Assembly: GCA_964563595.1 (NCBI GenBank) | Contig: CAZLWR010000005.1 | Span: 1-48,673 of the forward strand | Length of the DNA: 48,673 nt | From: CALMFT01 sp964563595 | GTDB taxonomy: Bacteria > Patescibacteriota > Gracilibacteria > Absconditabacterales > Absconditicoccaceae | Direction: 5' to 3' | Shown: piece after piece, positions 10,433 through 20,544 of the stretch | Layout: each line of letters opens with the position of its first letter | Numbering within the stretch: the first letter of the stretch is position 1 | The notes under the pieces: generated by a model | The model's database searches: none | What the model saw: only the letters and a program-made list of their open reading frames with translations | Told to the model about the DNA's origin: nothing | Made by a program: the position numbers and the translations under genes

Positions 10433-10455
10433 CAGAGCTAAGGCTCTGTTTTTAA
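10433..10455. terminator. intrinsic terminator between convergent genes
   Basis: CAGAGC and GCTCTG form a stem with a short loop, followed by TTTTTA. It lies between the DUF1761 gene (plus) and the end of the MORN-repeat gene (minus). Confidence 0.75.
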
Positions 10456-10456
10456 T

Positions 10457-11611
10457 TTATTCAAATTCTTTTACGTAATCAGTTATATCTTTTGCTATCT
10501 CTTTGGCAGACTCATTATAATCAAAGACTACCATGTTATCATCATCCTTTAATGCTCACTCTTGATCCCGACTGGAAGGGTCAATTACATTAAATTGATC
10601 AGCTAGTTTGAGCTTGATAGATTTACTATTGATAATCGATTTTGTCTCATCAGATAATAAACTTATGGCCCTGGCTATTTCGTAGATATGCATTTTGATA
10701 TCATTATAATCGTAATCCCTATTGTTCCGCATCCTTGCGCTTGTCTCTATTCAGAAGGCCTTTAGGATAGCATCAAGTTTTTCGTTAATTCGTTCCTTTC
10801 TGGCTTCGTCGTCTTTGGCTTTTCGCTCATTTTCATTGATAGAGAGATCTGGTATTTTGGTAGATAGTCGTGGGAGATTTACCTTTTTTATATTTTCCAT
10901 TGCTATATGAGGAGTATTCGCATTAGCGACATACTTTCCATTATTCCAGAGGCCATATAGTTTTCTTGCTCATGCTGTATCGGTATAAGTTCCCATTCAG
11001 GTTATAACACCATTTATAAATGCTCCTTCGTACTTATCTCCATTTGCATACAGTAGGGTTCCTGACCCGTGTGGCACGCCACCTTCAAGCGGACCTGTAT
11101 ATTTTCATCCTTCCCGATCTATACCGCTGCCTCCTTCGGTGTTGTTCGCTGGGGTTTCGGGATCACTTGGTTGGTTTTGTGTAGTTCACTGTAGCTCAAG
11201 TATTTTATTGATAGTATCTTTCCCTGCTCGTCCATCGGCGTCTATTGTTTGATCTTGATGGGTATTGTTCCGTGATTTTTGAAAGGCACGTACTCACTCA
11301 GTAGTTAGAGTTCCATAGATACCGTCTATTTCTCCTTTAAAACTATTACTAGCATCATCTTTTAGGATTCTTTGTATGGCCATGACGAGTAGTACTCACA
11401 ATTCTCCTGTTTCCCCGTTTACTTTCCTTTCTCCGTAGACTTGTTTAAAAGTCTTGTTTGCGGCAAAAAGCGATTGAGCTTTCTTCAAGATAAGGATAGC
11501 CTGATCTTTAGTGAGACTCTCTCCGACGCTATTTTTTAGCTCTTTGAGTTCCTCATATTTATCGGCAATGCGTTCGGCCTGTTTTTTGTAATATTCTTTT
11601 ATCTCGCTCAT
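10457..11611 (-). CDS. peptidoglycan-binding / MORN-repeat protein
   Basis: A 384-residue protein joined from fragments by reading TGA as Gly. Residues 1-70 are charged and helical (EYYKKQAERIADKYEELKEL). Residues 75-135 resemble a PG_binding_1 domain (MAIQRILKDD, IDGIYGTLTTEGVRAFQKS, DGRAGKDTINKIL). Around residues 165-225 are MORN-type repeats with GxYxGxxxxGxxHGxG spacing: GGKYTGPLEGGVPHGSGTL, then NGDKYEGAFINGVITGMG and a degenerate third. The C-terminal part is highly charged. There is no signal peptide, so how it would reach the wall is unclear. The combination suggests an envelope-associated scaffold, but function is unknown. Confidence 0.82.
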
Positions 11612-11759
11612 ACTGTAAAAGATAAAGTAAAGTTTGCTAGATTATACTCGATATAAAATAATAAGTCAAATAACTTCTACGCAGAACTGCACTGTGTATA
11701 AAACTTGCAAAAAATATGATTATTGTTTATACTTATCATAATTTATAGTATTTGTGCGT

Positions 11760-12587
11760 ATGACATCTACAGACTTGGAGAAATTCACTACTGAGCCAAA
11801 TAATACACCTGTGGGACAAATTGTTGCCAAGGTCGTTATGGGTTTCATCATTGGTCTTATTATAGCGTTTTTAGTTTTTGTAGTAACTATCTTATTTAAT
11901 ACAATCATTCAGCAGTGAGTAAGAGCCATTAGTACTGATAGTCAGGTCGGTGGGAATCCAGTATTGCCATTGATTTTTATGCTTATTGCCTTTATTGCAA
12001 GCATGAGTGGTAATATGATTATAGGCACAGTCTATAATTTGCTCTACAATTCTAAATATTATGATCTGGGCAAGATTATGTCGCTTATTACCATATCCAA
12101 TATTGTCATCTTCTTCATTATGGCTCCGGTATATATGCTATTCTGGGATTCTATATTAGGATTGTTTATTATCGTAGCATTCCACGTTATTTTTGGAGTA
12201 TTCATATCATATAGTCTGATGGAGTTCACTACCAATCCCAATTATAGTGGATCTAACTTACTAGGAGGAGTTATCGGATTTTGTATTACGATATTGATAT
12301 TCTTATCATTTTATAAGTCATTTGGGGCTGCGGAGTTTGGTTTGGATAATGCAAGTACCCAAAAAATCAAAATGTTGATAGCTATACCACCGTTACTGAG
12401 TTATACCATCATTCCTTTGGCTTATTGTTTGCGAGAAAAACTCTATTACAAATTTTATGAAATGGGAAATAATTTCTTGTATGTGCCTAGTTTGAGTGAA
12501 GTAGTATATGATCAAAGCACAGGACAATCAAAAGATGGAGAAATGTTGCCTGTTGCTGAAGAAGATATCAATGTAGATTTAGGATAA
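11760..12587 (+). CDS. multi-pass membrane protein
   Basis: A 275-residue protein with about six or seven hydrophobic spans (for example VVMGFIIGLIIAFLVFVVTI, LIFMLIAFIASMSGNMIIG, ISNIVIFFIMAPVYMLFW and LGGVIGFCITILIFLSFY). It has a polar N-terminus and an acidic C-terminal tail (EMLPVAEEDINVDLG). One TGA is read as Gly after FNTIIQQ. No transporter motif is recognised. It is convergent with the next minus-strand gene. Function unknown. Confidence 0.78.
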
Positions 12588-12623
12588 TAAGTATTTGTCA
12601 GTTTATTATATATATAATATAAG

Positions 12624-13010
12624 CTAATCTCATCAGGGTAGGTCTTTTTTTGATAATTTTCTGGGTCTTTCCTGGAATTCCAATTTCATGCGTTTTCGCA
12701 AAAACTTATTATTGTGTATGATATATCGTCCCACCCCAGTTCCACCCGGAAACCGCAACAAAGGTATAATCAAGCAGACTATCACTACTACGAAGTGTTT
12801 GGGTAGATTGTAAAAAACCAAGAGACGTAGATTCTCATGTGCCTTTTCACGTGCTAGGGGATCTGCTTTACCAGAAAAGTGTGATCATTTGATATCCTCC
12901 AGGAGGTAGATGACCTGCTTGAATATTCAATTTATGATTAATGTATCTGTTGTCTTAACACCAGATTTATACAGAGATACGATATGTTTTGGTAGAGTTA
13001 TTTTTGCCAT
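12624..13010 (-). CDS. small membrane protein downstream of nusA
   Basis: A 128-residue protein, complete only if four TGA codons are glycine (two before the hydrophobic segment and two just before the TAG stop). It begins MAKITLPKHIVSLYKSGVK. It has one strong hydrophobic segment (HFVVVIVCLIIPLLRF) followed by PGGTGVGRYI and a basic tail (KFLRKRMKLEF, RPRKLSKKD). The ATG at 13010 lies 19 bases after the nusA stop, so cotranscription is likely. No family recognised. Confidence 0.75.
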
Positions 13011-13028
13011 AGAGTTTCATAAGTTCTT

Positions 13029-14066
13029 TTATCTTATTTCTATTGTGTAGCCCGTTAACTCACTTGCAAGTTTGATATTTGATGCACCTTTACCAATAGC
13101 CTTGCTTTTTTCTCCCTCTGATACCTTTACTACTGCTTTTTTACCCATAATCTGCACAGATTCGATATGAGCCGGTTTAAGAGCGTCAGCTACTAATTTT
13201 TCTTCTCCGCCATCTTCGTCATATTCAATAATATCAATCTTCTCTCCATCCAATAAAGTAAGAATAGTATTAATTCTTGATCATTTTTGACCTACAAATA
13301 CTCCAACCGGATCGATTCTCTCATCTGAGGTAGAGACAACCAATTTTGTTCTTTTCCCTGGGATTCTAACTATTTTATCTATAAATACTTTTCATTCCTC
13401 GAGTTCTGGAATAATTTTTTTGAGTAATGCTTCTATGAAGTCGCTTGAAGACTGTGTAATATCCAATGAAATTTGTCCGCTATCTTTGGTAATCTTTTTG
13501 AGTAACACAAATACTTCTTCTCCAATAGTATATAATTTCCCTGGTATCTGGCCACTAGGCATAAGTACGACCGCAGTATTATCTACGTCAAGGATAACGG
13601 TTTCTCCTATTGCTCTCAATACTTTCGCTCTTAGTAGCTCTCCTTGTCTATGTTGGAAGTTGTCGTAGAACTTCTCTTTCTCGATTTCTTTTATTCTTTG
13701 TCTAATAGTTTGTACCGCTGCTTGAGAAGCAATTCTTGAAAATTCTAGGGGTTCTGGAGTTATGTTGATACCATATTTACTTCCCAGCTGAAGACTAGGA
13801 TTTATTTTTTGTGCTTCTTTGAGTGTGACTTCTTTAGCTGGCTCTTCTACTGCTTCTACTACTTCCATTTCTTTGTAAATTTGAATGTCTCCTTCTCAGG
13901 TTATTTTTACGACAATTTGTACCTTTTTATCATTTGGTACATAGTCTTTTTTGTAGGCAGTCTTAATGCCGAGTTTGACGATCTCCATTACGCTACCAGG
14001 ATCGAATTTGTAGTCTTTAACCATTTCCATAATGGCGTCTTTCATTTTAAGTGGATCGAGTTTCAT
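13029..14066 (-). CDS. nusA: transcription termination/antitermination factor NusA
   Basis: NusA binds RNA polymerase and nascent RNA and affects pausing, termination and antitermination. The 345-residue protein has the N-terminal polymerase-binding domain (residues 1-125, including MEIVKLGIKTAYKKDY and SRIASQAAVQTIRQRIKE). The S1 domain follows (RAKVLRAIGETVILDVD). KH1 is seen in RIPGKRTKLVVSTSD and DPVGVFVGQKGSRINTI, and KH2 in AVVKVSEGEKSKAIGKGAS and IKLASELTGYTIEIR. It ends after KH2, without the acidic repeats found in E. coli. TGA codes Gly at several points, including DPVGVFVGQKG and KITGEGD. A TCAGATTATT motif (14088-14097) sits 22 bases upstream of the ATG. Confidence 0.97.
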
Positions 14067-14104
14067 GAAGAGAAATATGCAAATATAAATAATCTGATAT
14101 ACTA

Positions 14105-14135
14105 TAAATCCTGCCCGAGGTTTTGGCAGGATTTT
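14105..14135. terminator. inverted repeat upstream of nusA
   Basis: AAATCCTGCC and GGCAGGATTT form a 10-base-pair stem with a 9-base loop. It lies between the DUF805 gene and nusA, both on the minus strand, and could terminate the former. The T run after it is weak on the minus strand, so its efficiency is uncertain. Confidence 0.55.
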
Positions 14136-14231
14136 ATTAACAGCAAATATAATGAGTTCGAATCGAAATGCAAGTATTTTTGCTGATGTATCTCATGATA
14201 CGTGAGTAGCTATCAATATAAAGAGACAAAG

Positions 14232-14939
14232 CTATGGAGTGCTTTCCATAATTTCTGTGCCCGTTCACTCCATTATCTTTGGTCCTTGCATAGTCATATT
14301 TTGTAGACCATAAGGGCTTGGTCTGCCTAGTGATCAGATTATAATAGCTAAGACAGCAATAGCTAATCATGCTATCCAATAAGTGCCGTTTGATTCTGGT
14401 TGAGAAAGTAGGGGATCGAACCCATATATGTTATCTCCTTTATTTCACTTTTTAAAGATCAACTTGAATGATCTGACTATAGACCGCATCAAAAGTATGA
14501 GCAATACGATACCTGCCCCTTTTCCGAATCAAGAACTTAGTAAAGCTTCAGGAGAAGTAGTATTGAGACTTATAGCTTGGTAGGATCCTACAAAGTAGAT
14601 GATAATGCCGGCAAGTACAGTGAATCCTACAATAGCAAACAAGGGAATAAATGCATATCGTTTATTTTCTCCAATATCGTGAGATCTTTTGATGATGAGT
14701 TTGATTTGGAAGACAGCAAGTATAATTCAAATAATGCTAGTCACCATGTCTCCGCTATTTCAAAATATTCTTCGTACCAAGGTGCTTATAAGTGTGGATA
14801 ATCCGACCAACAATAGATAGCTTATCCAATATTGTCCTCTACTTATCCTCCCTGTGTGGAATGGTCCTTTCCGTATAAGTTCTCGGCAATGACTAATGAG
14901 TTGTCGTGGATCTCGTGAACTTGTTTGAGTTTGAGCCAT
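14232..14939 (-). CDS. DUF805-like membrane protein
   Basis: A 235-residue membrane protein, visible only when several TGA codons are read as Gly; under the standard code it falls into short pieces. The N-terminal block GPFHTGRISRGQYWISYLLL and the later KRSHDIGENKRYAFIPLF match the DUF805 pattern (GRxxRxxYW, then RLHDxGxS/NxW). About four or five spans follow (for example FAIVGFTVLAGIIIYFVG, GAGIVLLILLM and AIAVLAIIIGSL). It ends at TAG. The family has no settled function. It is a stand-alone gene upstream of nusA. Confidence 0.8.
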
Positions 14940-14989
14940 AAGAAAAGACTATAAATATAAATATATACATTGCTGCGAAGATAACAAAA

Positions 14990-15012
14990 AACACTTGAGT
15001 ATTCAAGTGAAT
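14990..15012. repeat. small inverted repeat
   Basis: CACTTGA and TCAAGTG flank a short centre in the intergenic space between the DUF805 gene and the tRNA. It may be a hairpin or a regulator site; there is no T run to call it a terminator. Confidence 0.35.
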
Positions 15013-15154
15013 GTTACTTATAGTGGGCTATTCGGCTGGTACAATGCGATACTATTATATACTATTATCATTTAATAGTGTTTTTATGTTGTCAGATAAG
15101 TAATTTCTAATGTTTTTAAGTAAGGGCTTATCTCTATTTATTCTTACAAAAAAA

Positions 15155-15225
15155 TTCGGGTGCTAGGATTTGAACCTAGATAAACGGATTCAGAGTCCGT
15201 TGTCCTACCATTAGACGACTCCCGA
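15155..15225 (-). tRNA. tRNA-Gln (anticodon CTG)
   Basis: On the minus strand the cloverleaf is clear: acceptor TCGGGAG / CACCCGA (one A-A mismatch), D arm GTCTAATGGTAGGAC, anticodon arm ACGGA-CTCTGAA-TCCGT with anticodon CTG, and T arm CTAGG-TTCAAAT-CCTAG. The sequence GTCTAATGGTAGGAC is typical of tRNA-Gln. CCA is not encoded. Confidence 0.93.
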
Positions 15226-15236
15226 ATAGAGAATTA

Positions 15237-15374
15237 TTATTCACTTTCAGGCATAGTAAATATCTTAGCGATATAGTCAATAAACCTTTCGTGACCTTTA
15301 AAATTTTTATATACAAAAATCATAAGTGGTATATCTTTCGCTAGGGTGACTAGTTTGTTCAGCGTATGTTTCAT
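15237..15374 (-). CDS. short hypothetical ORF
   Basis: A 45-residue reading frame starting MKHTLNKLVTLAKD and ending in TMPESE before tandem TAA TAA stops. It lies between the preceding minus-strand ORF and the tRNA. It is basic and partly hydrophobic, with no recognised motif. It could be a real small protein or chance. Confidence 0.35.
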   Translation of the reverse strand: MKHTLNKLVTLAKDIPLMIFVYKNFKGHERFIDYIAKIFTMPESE

Positions 15375-15439
15375 TGTTGTTTCTCTGAAAGGTCGTTTTT
15401 TTTTTCTTATAAAACATCTTCTTATGGTGAGATTGACAA

Positions 15440-15595
15440 CTATTCAGGTTTTTTGCTAGTTTCTTTTACGGGTTTGCTTGCTCACAAAGATGATAATAAG
15501 CTGAATAACAAGAATATATCTTTAGGAAAACTCATGATGTTTTTCAAGGTTTGTAGTGTCTTGGACGCTGGTTTCTGAGGATAATGTAAGCTCAT
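15440..15595 (-). CDS. short hypothetical ORF
   Basis: A 51-residue frame beginning MSLHYPQKPASKTLQ, with a hydrophobic centre (DIFLLFSLLSSLGAS, one TGA as Gly) and a TAG stop. It follows the Nudix gene by 78 bases on the same strand. No family recognised; support is only position and reading frame. Confidence 0.3.
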
Positions 15596-15673
15596 CAATT
15601 TCAGGTTATTGATCAATGTAAATAAAGAAGGGCTAATTTACAAATCTTGCCTATAAATGCAAGATAGTATTTG

Positions 15674-16300
15674 CTACTTAGCTAATGGATTAGACTGAGT
15701 GTGAAGCATATAATACCACATAAGTACTGCAAGTTTTGCGTCTGTAAACAGTAGGCTTGGCTTCCTGAATTCTTCTAATAGCTCTTCTTCAGTAAGTAAT
15801 ATAGTCTCCATACCATGTTCGCTGGCTTCGCCTGAATTTTGTTTTGCTATAGGTTTACATCATGTTCATAAGAACAAATGATATCTTTCATCGCTAAGAC
15901 CACTAGAGGCTATTATTTCTGTGGGTGCGAGGCGTATGATTTCTTTCGGCTTATATCCAACTTCTTCTTCACATTCTCTATTGACGGCATCTTCTAAGCT
16001 TTCGTCTCATTTGTCTCCAACCAATCATGCAACCGGTTCTATAAGTATATTATGAATAGGCGTACGATACTGTTTATTGAGAATGAATCTTCCATCGTTT
16101 GTCTTCAAAAGTATAGCAACAATTGCTTTTGCATTGGGTCTTGTAACGTGAAAATAAGTGTGTGGTCTATCAGTAGGTGATTCTCCATCAAGTTTATATG
16201 TTGTTTCAACGACTCTAATAAACCTAGAATCAAAAGGATGGCTTGTAGATAGTATTGTTCTTCAATGGTTATTTGCTGGGTTTTTTAGTGAATTTTTCAT
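15674..16300 (-). CDS. Nudix hydrolase
   Basis: A 208-residue Nudix-fold protein, assembled by reading TGA as Gly. The Nudix helix is visible as ESLEDAVNRECEEEVGY, with the RExxEExG catalytic core intact. It is preceded by EPVAGLVGDKGD, where the usual GX5E spacing appears shifted by about two residues. The upstream strand NAKAIVAILLKTNDGRFIL and the later ASSGLSDERYHLFL fit ADP-ribose or NADH-type pyrophosphatases. It sits 36 bases after the HAD gene at the distal end of the NAD gene set, so turnover of an NAD-derived nucleotide is a reasonable guess. Substrate unproven. Confidence 0.85.
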
Positions 16301-16336
16301 AATACAATAAAATTAATGATTAAATAAATTAGGCTG

Positions 16337-17089
16337 TTAGTGTATAGTTTGTAGTACTTTAGTAATATCTTTCAAAGTTGTTAACACCACTGGATGATAA
16401 TTTTTTTGATGAAGTTCTTTTACTTGCTGATGTAAGGTTTTAATGAGTCTGTTGTTTGGTACTAGGATAGTGGTTGCTCCTGCATCTTGTCCACATATCA
16501 CATCGTCGGTTGTATCTCCGATCATATATTTTCTGAACTTTGGACTTTGTGATAAGTTTCCAAACTCTTGATCTAGATAATGAAATGCTACGTCGCACAC
16601 TTCACTTGACGGTTTAGATTGTATTCTTTTCCCAGTGATTGGGTTTTTATTATAACAACTAGCTATAGCTTTGATTTGTTTGTGAAACCCATAGACATCT
16701 AGAAAAGTTTCAACTATATCACTTCCGGATCAGGTACAAATTGCAAGGGCATAGTTTGCATCGAAAAGCTCATAGATTGCTTCGTCTGCATATGGCATAA
16801 GTTCCACTTCTTTGTTTGCGATTTTTTGTTTAATATAGTTATTTTTACCTTTTATTTGTTCTTCTAAAGCAAACTGACTGAACGGTATATTTCTGTCATT
16901 TAATAACTTTGCCATTCGAACACGACCTGATTGAGAGCCAAACAAAAGCGGGATTTCGTGACCTTTAATATCTGTGATACCATATCCTTTAAGTATGCCT
17001 TCTTGGTATTCGCCATGCAAACGACCAGTTTCTAGAAGTGTTTCATCCATATCGAGTGATATATATCAGGCTATTTTTCCTCTTAGCAT
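16337..17089 (-). CDS. HAD-superfamily phosphatase
   Basis: A 250-residue haloacid-dehalogenase-type hydrolase. Motif I with the nucleophile Asp is ISLDMDETLLET. Motif II is the YALAICTGSGSD region, where a TGA gives Gly. A Lys in PITGKRIQSKPSSEV may be motif III, and motif IV is MIGDTTDDVICGQDAG. The helical cap lies between motifs I and II (MAKLLNDRNIPFSQFALEE). Such enzymes dephosphorylate small metabolites or nucleotides; the substrate is not evident. It follows nadE by 83 bases in the NAD gene set, so a nucleotide substrate is possible. Confidence 0.85.
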
Positions 17090-17172
17090 ATTATTCTTTC
17101 GCAATTGACTAAAATGATTGATTTAGACAGTATATATTTTACAAATAATGTCAATATAATGTCGATCATTAT

Positions 17173-18807
17173 TTAGCCATAAATGATTGGGTAAAGTCTG
17201 CCTAATCCGGCTGATTGGGCCTTGAGTTTGATAACTCTAGGGGACTGTACTCTTTTAAATTCATTGCGATCATTATTGCGCTTGAGTGGTTCGGCTTTTT
17301 CACGCGAGAGTCAGTATTTTTTGATAACCACATCCAGATCTTGTCCACAAAATATTTCTTCGATTGCGAGACAATCAATTCCATTTTTATAGTCAAAAGG
17401 GTCTACTTGGTTATCTTCCAATTCTGCACTCGCAGCTCTATTGATAATACTTTGGGGTACCAGATCTTGTAATTGGGTGCTATTGATGTAATCTGCCAAT
17501 TCGTATACCTCGTTTTTCATGAGGTCACCGATAACAGATAGAAATCCTATAGTGTCTCCGTAAATGGTAGCGTAACCTTGGGCTATCTCGGTCCTGTTGC
17601 TATTATTCACAATCAATGCATTGTGTACGTTTGCATACAAACCTAATATTTGTCCTCTTTCTCTTGCTTGAATGTTTTGATAAGCAACGCCGGTTGGTTT
17701 AGATCAGTTGATTTGTTCATATTGTGATATAGCTGCTTGTACACCGGAATTGATATCATGGCTTGTAAAAGGAACTCCAACGTTTTTACATAATTCTTTT
17801 ACATATTCTTCTGATTGGCTGTGTTTGCTTGGTAAGTAGTAAGCGTGAATATTCTCTGGTGCTAAAATCATAGAAAGAATTGATAAACTGACTGCAGAAT
17901 CTACTCCACCAGAAACCCCAATAACAACATCCTTAAATCCTCCTTTTTTCATATAATCGGTCATGCCGAGCTTGATGGCTTCGAGGATCTGGTTATATTT
18001 ATTATTATTTCTCTCTATAATTGTTTTGGTGTGATCAACTTTACTATCAGTATCCACAATACATAATTCTTCTTCAAATACTTTACCTGCATGTATCACT
18101 TTGCCTTTTTCGTTGACGATCATGCTTCAACCATCATTGACGTTACCATCTTGTCAGCCTATCTGATTGACATATACAAATGGGATTCCTTGTTTTGTAG
18201 TATGATTGCGAATAAGATCCAATCTTTTGGTAAGTTTACCGGTCGCAAAAGGAGATGAAGATAAATTGATAATCAGATCAGTTTTTTGTTTCTTGCACGC
18301 TTCGGCAATAGGTTTTACCTTGTACCCATCATCTCGCATGTCCTCACAAATAGTCAGGGTTGCGGTTTGATTGCCTATTTTGAAATGTACTGGCCCTTCG
18401 CCCTCGTGATAGTATCTTTTGTCATAAAATACATCATAATTGGGCAGAAGTTGCTTGTGGTAAGTTTTGATGTCGTTTGCTGTAATAGCTGCTGCCGCAT
18501 TTCGTTTGATCCACTGTCCGTCGGGACCTACTTTTTTCTCATCATAATCTACAAATCATAATACCACGGTAAGATCTTTTTTATATTGCTTGAGAAGTTG
18601 TTGAACTTGTACGAGTTTTGCTTTTTGTGCTTTCAGAAGGTTTTTGTCGAAGACTTTGTCATGCAAGGGGTAACCCGGCAAAGTCATTTCAGGAAATACA
18701 ATGACATCTGATCATGGTCATAATGTTTGAATGGCTTGCTCTATCTTTTGATAGTTGTATTCTACATCACCAAGTTTGGTGTTTATTTGTGCGATTCAGA
18801 CTTTCAT
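17173..18807 (-). CDS. nadE: glutamine-dependent NAD+ synthetase
   Basis: NadE converts nicotinic acid adenine dinucleotide to NAD using ATP and glutamine. The 544-residue length matches the two-domain form. The N-terminal nitrilase-like glutaminase has the Glu-Lys-Cys triad: Glu in VIVFPEMTLPGYP, Lys in TYHKQLLPNYDVF and Cys in LTICEDMRDDG. The C-terminal synthetase has the PP-loop VIGVSGGVDSAVS, then NIQARERGQILGLYANV and GYATIYGD. Several TGA codons are glycine. Its ATG at 18807 overlaps the end of the NadR-like gene by 25 bases, suggesting translational coupling. Confidence 0.96.
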
Positions 18808-19892
18808 TGGATCTCGTGATTAAGAAGTAAAGTGCGTGGTAGGATATCTATCTTTGGGAAGATATTGGGATGTTTATTAGTATGTATAAACTGTTTGATG
18901 ATTTCTATGCTTTTGCGTAAGCGGTCATTTCGATTGGGTCCGCTAATAGTATGGTAATGAATTCATGCCTTTTGTAGTTGTACTTTATGAAAGCTATTCA
19001 GTTTATTTCTCTCATCTTCCGGCAACCTTCAACCATCTTGAACATATTTACAATCATTTTCTAAATAGAGGTAGAGGTCTCCATGGTTTGCCTGTTCGAT
19101 TCGTTCTTCTACCTGTAATTCTTTGCCCAGTAGGTATCGAGTGTATGATTTGGTGATATTGAGATCGGTATCCACAAAGAGTATTTTATCTGCATGTTGT
19201 ACTTTTTCTTGAATTGCTGTGGCATGCAGTGTTGCTATGTGTTCTAGGTCTTTGTATACTATTTTGTTTGTTTCAGGTATTATCCATCTGGCCATTTCTG
19301 GTACGTACGTGGTATCAAAGTATTGTGCAAGTTTGATAGTGAGAGTTGATTTGCCAGTAGATTCAGATCAGCAAATAATAATCTTTTTGCAGTAATAAGG
19401 TCTTACAGCCGCAGCTAAATAATTTCGATACTTCCGAGGGTTTTTTCTAATAGCTGTTCAGGATATAGGTATGATTGTTCTTTTGCGGTCAAAATATTCA
19501 TAATTGATACCTATGCTTTCTGCCATATACCTTCCATAGAGTTCTGATGAGAAGAATACATCAACATCGGGGAAGAGATTTTGTAAATAATGGGCCCATA
19601 TATTGGATGCATAGCGGTTTGATCTTCTTCCGCCTGGTAGGTCTTCAGTGATATGTACTACTTCTATCTCTGGTCTATCACGGTAAGTTTGACTTACTCG
19701 TTGGTATCTGGTGTTGCCGTCAATGGGTTCAGAACTATCAGAACATACACATACTGTCAGCTTATCACATCTTATTGTACCAAATTCAATGAGTCCTTGA
19801 TGTCCCATATGAAATGGCATAAACTTGCCTATGATGATACCGTGACGATAGGGTTTTGTTTCTTGTAGAGCTTGATTCGTTGCATGAGTCAT
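18783..19892 (-). CDS. nadR: NadR-like NMN adenylyltransferase / ribosylnicotinamide kinase
   Basis: A 369-residue bifunctional enzyme. The N-terminal nucleotidyltransferase domain has IIIGKFMPFHMGHQGLIEF, the GxFxPxHxGH signature of NMN/NaMN adenylyltransferases, and later FFSSELYGRYMAE. The C-terminal kinase domain has a Walker A loop IIICGSESTGKSTLTIKLA, with Gly from a TGA, and DKILFVDTDLNITK. Unlike E. coli NadR there is no N-terminal repressor helix-turn-helix. It would phosphorylate imported nicotinamide riboside to NMN and adenylylate NMN, and possibly NaMN, which would link pncB to nadE. It overlaps pnuC by 64 bases and nadE by 25. Confidence 0.93.
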
Positions 19893-20509
19893 GATGTAGC
19901 TAAGATAAGGAATAAAACATATTCCGCTGCTATAAATTGTACGCCTTTAACATAATATAACCAGATACCAATAATATCTACTAGGATTCGTAAGTACCAT
20001 GCTTCAAGTTTTTTTTGTACCAAGAGTATGGTGGCAATAAAGCTTAAGATGGTTGTAAAGGCATCTAGAAAGACAAAGGATGCTGGTTCAGTAAAGTAAG
20101 TTGGTAATCGAATGTTTAAGTTTGAGGTGATGTACGCAAGTAATCAAGTCCCTACTAAAAGTATCAGTGCTATATTAATTCGTTGTGAGTTGGGTACTTT
20201 CTGTATGTCTTTTTTGCTGTTGGCAGTGGATACGCCTATGCTTGTCCAAACTCGCCATCCATAGAAACCTGTGGCCAGAAAGTATACTTGTTCGATCAAA
20301 TCTGAATACAGCTGAATTTGATAGAAGAGGAAGATATACAATACCGTGCCTATTATGCCCATTGGTCGATTGATGATTTTATTTTTTGCAATAAGTCGTA
20401 CGCTGAGTATGTTGAAGATGGTGCCAACAAACTCTAGATAGCTCATTTGATAATCTCAGATGCTAAGCATTGTTGTTTGTACGCTCAGATAGTGATTGAG
20501 TATTTCCAT
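19829..20509 (-). CDS. pnuC: nicotinamide riboside transporter PnuC
   Basis: PnuC is the seven-span facilitator for nicotinamide riboside. The 226-residue protein has the family block LEFVGTIFNILSVRLIAKN, the WPxGI-like RPMGIIGTVLYIFLFYQ, LYSDLIEQVYFLATGFYGW, and the C-terminal FLDAFTTILSFIATILLV and WYLRILVDIIGIWLYYV. Start at ATG 20509 adds the usual short periplasmic N-terminus. Two TGA codons are glycine, one after LILLVGT. Its 3' end overlaps the NadR-like gene by 64 bases. Import coupled to phosphorylation by a NadR kinase is the known trapping mechanism for this substrate. Confidence 0.95.
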
Positions 20510-20544
20510 GGTGGTTTGCTAGGAGGATAAATACATTTTGCCTG

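Noticed and set aside
14137..14379. 80-residue minus-strand ORF
   Set aside because: It is in a different frame from the DUF805-like protein that occupies this region when TGA is Gly.
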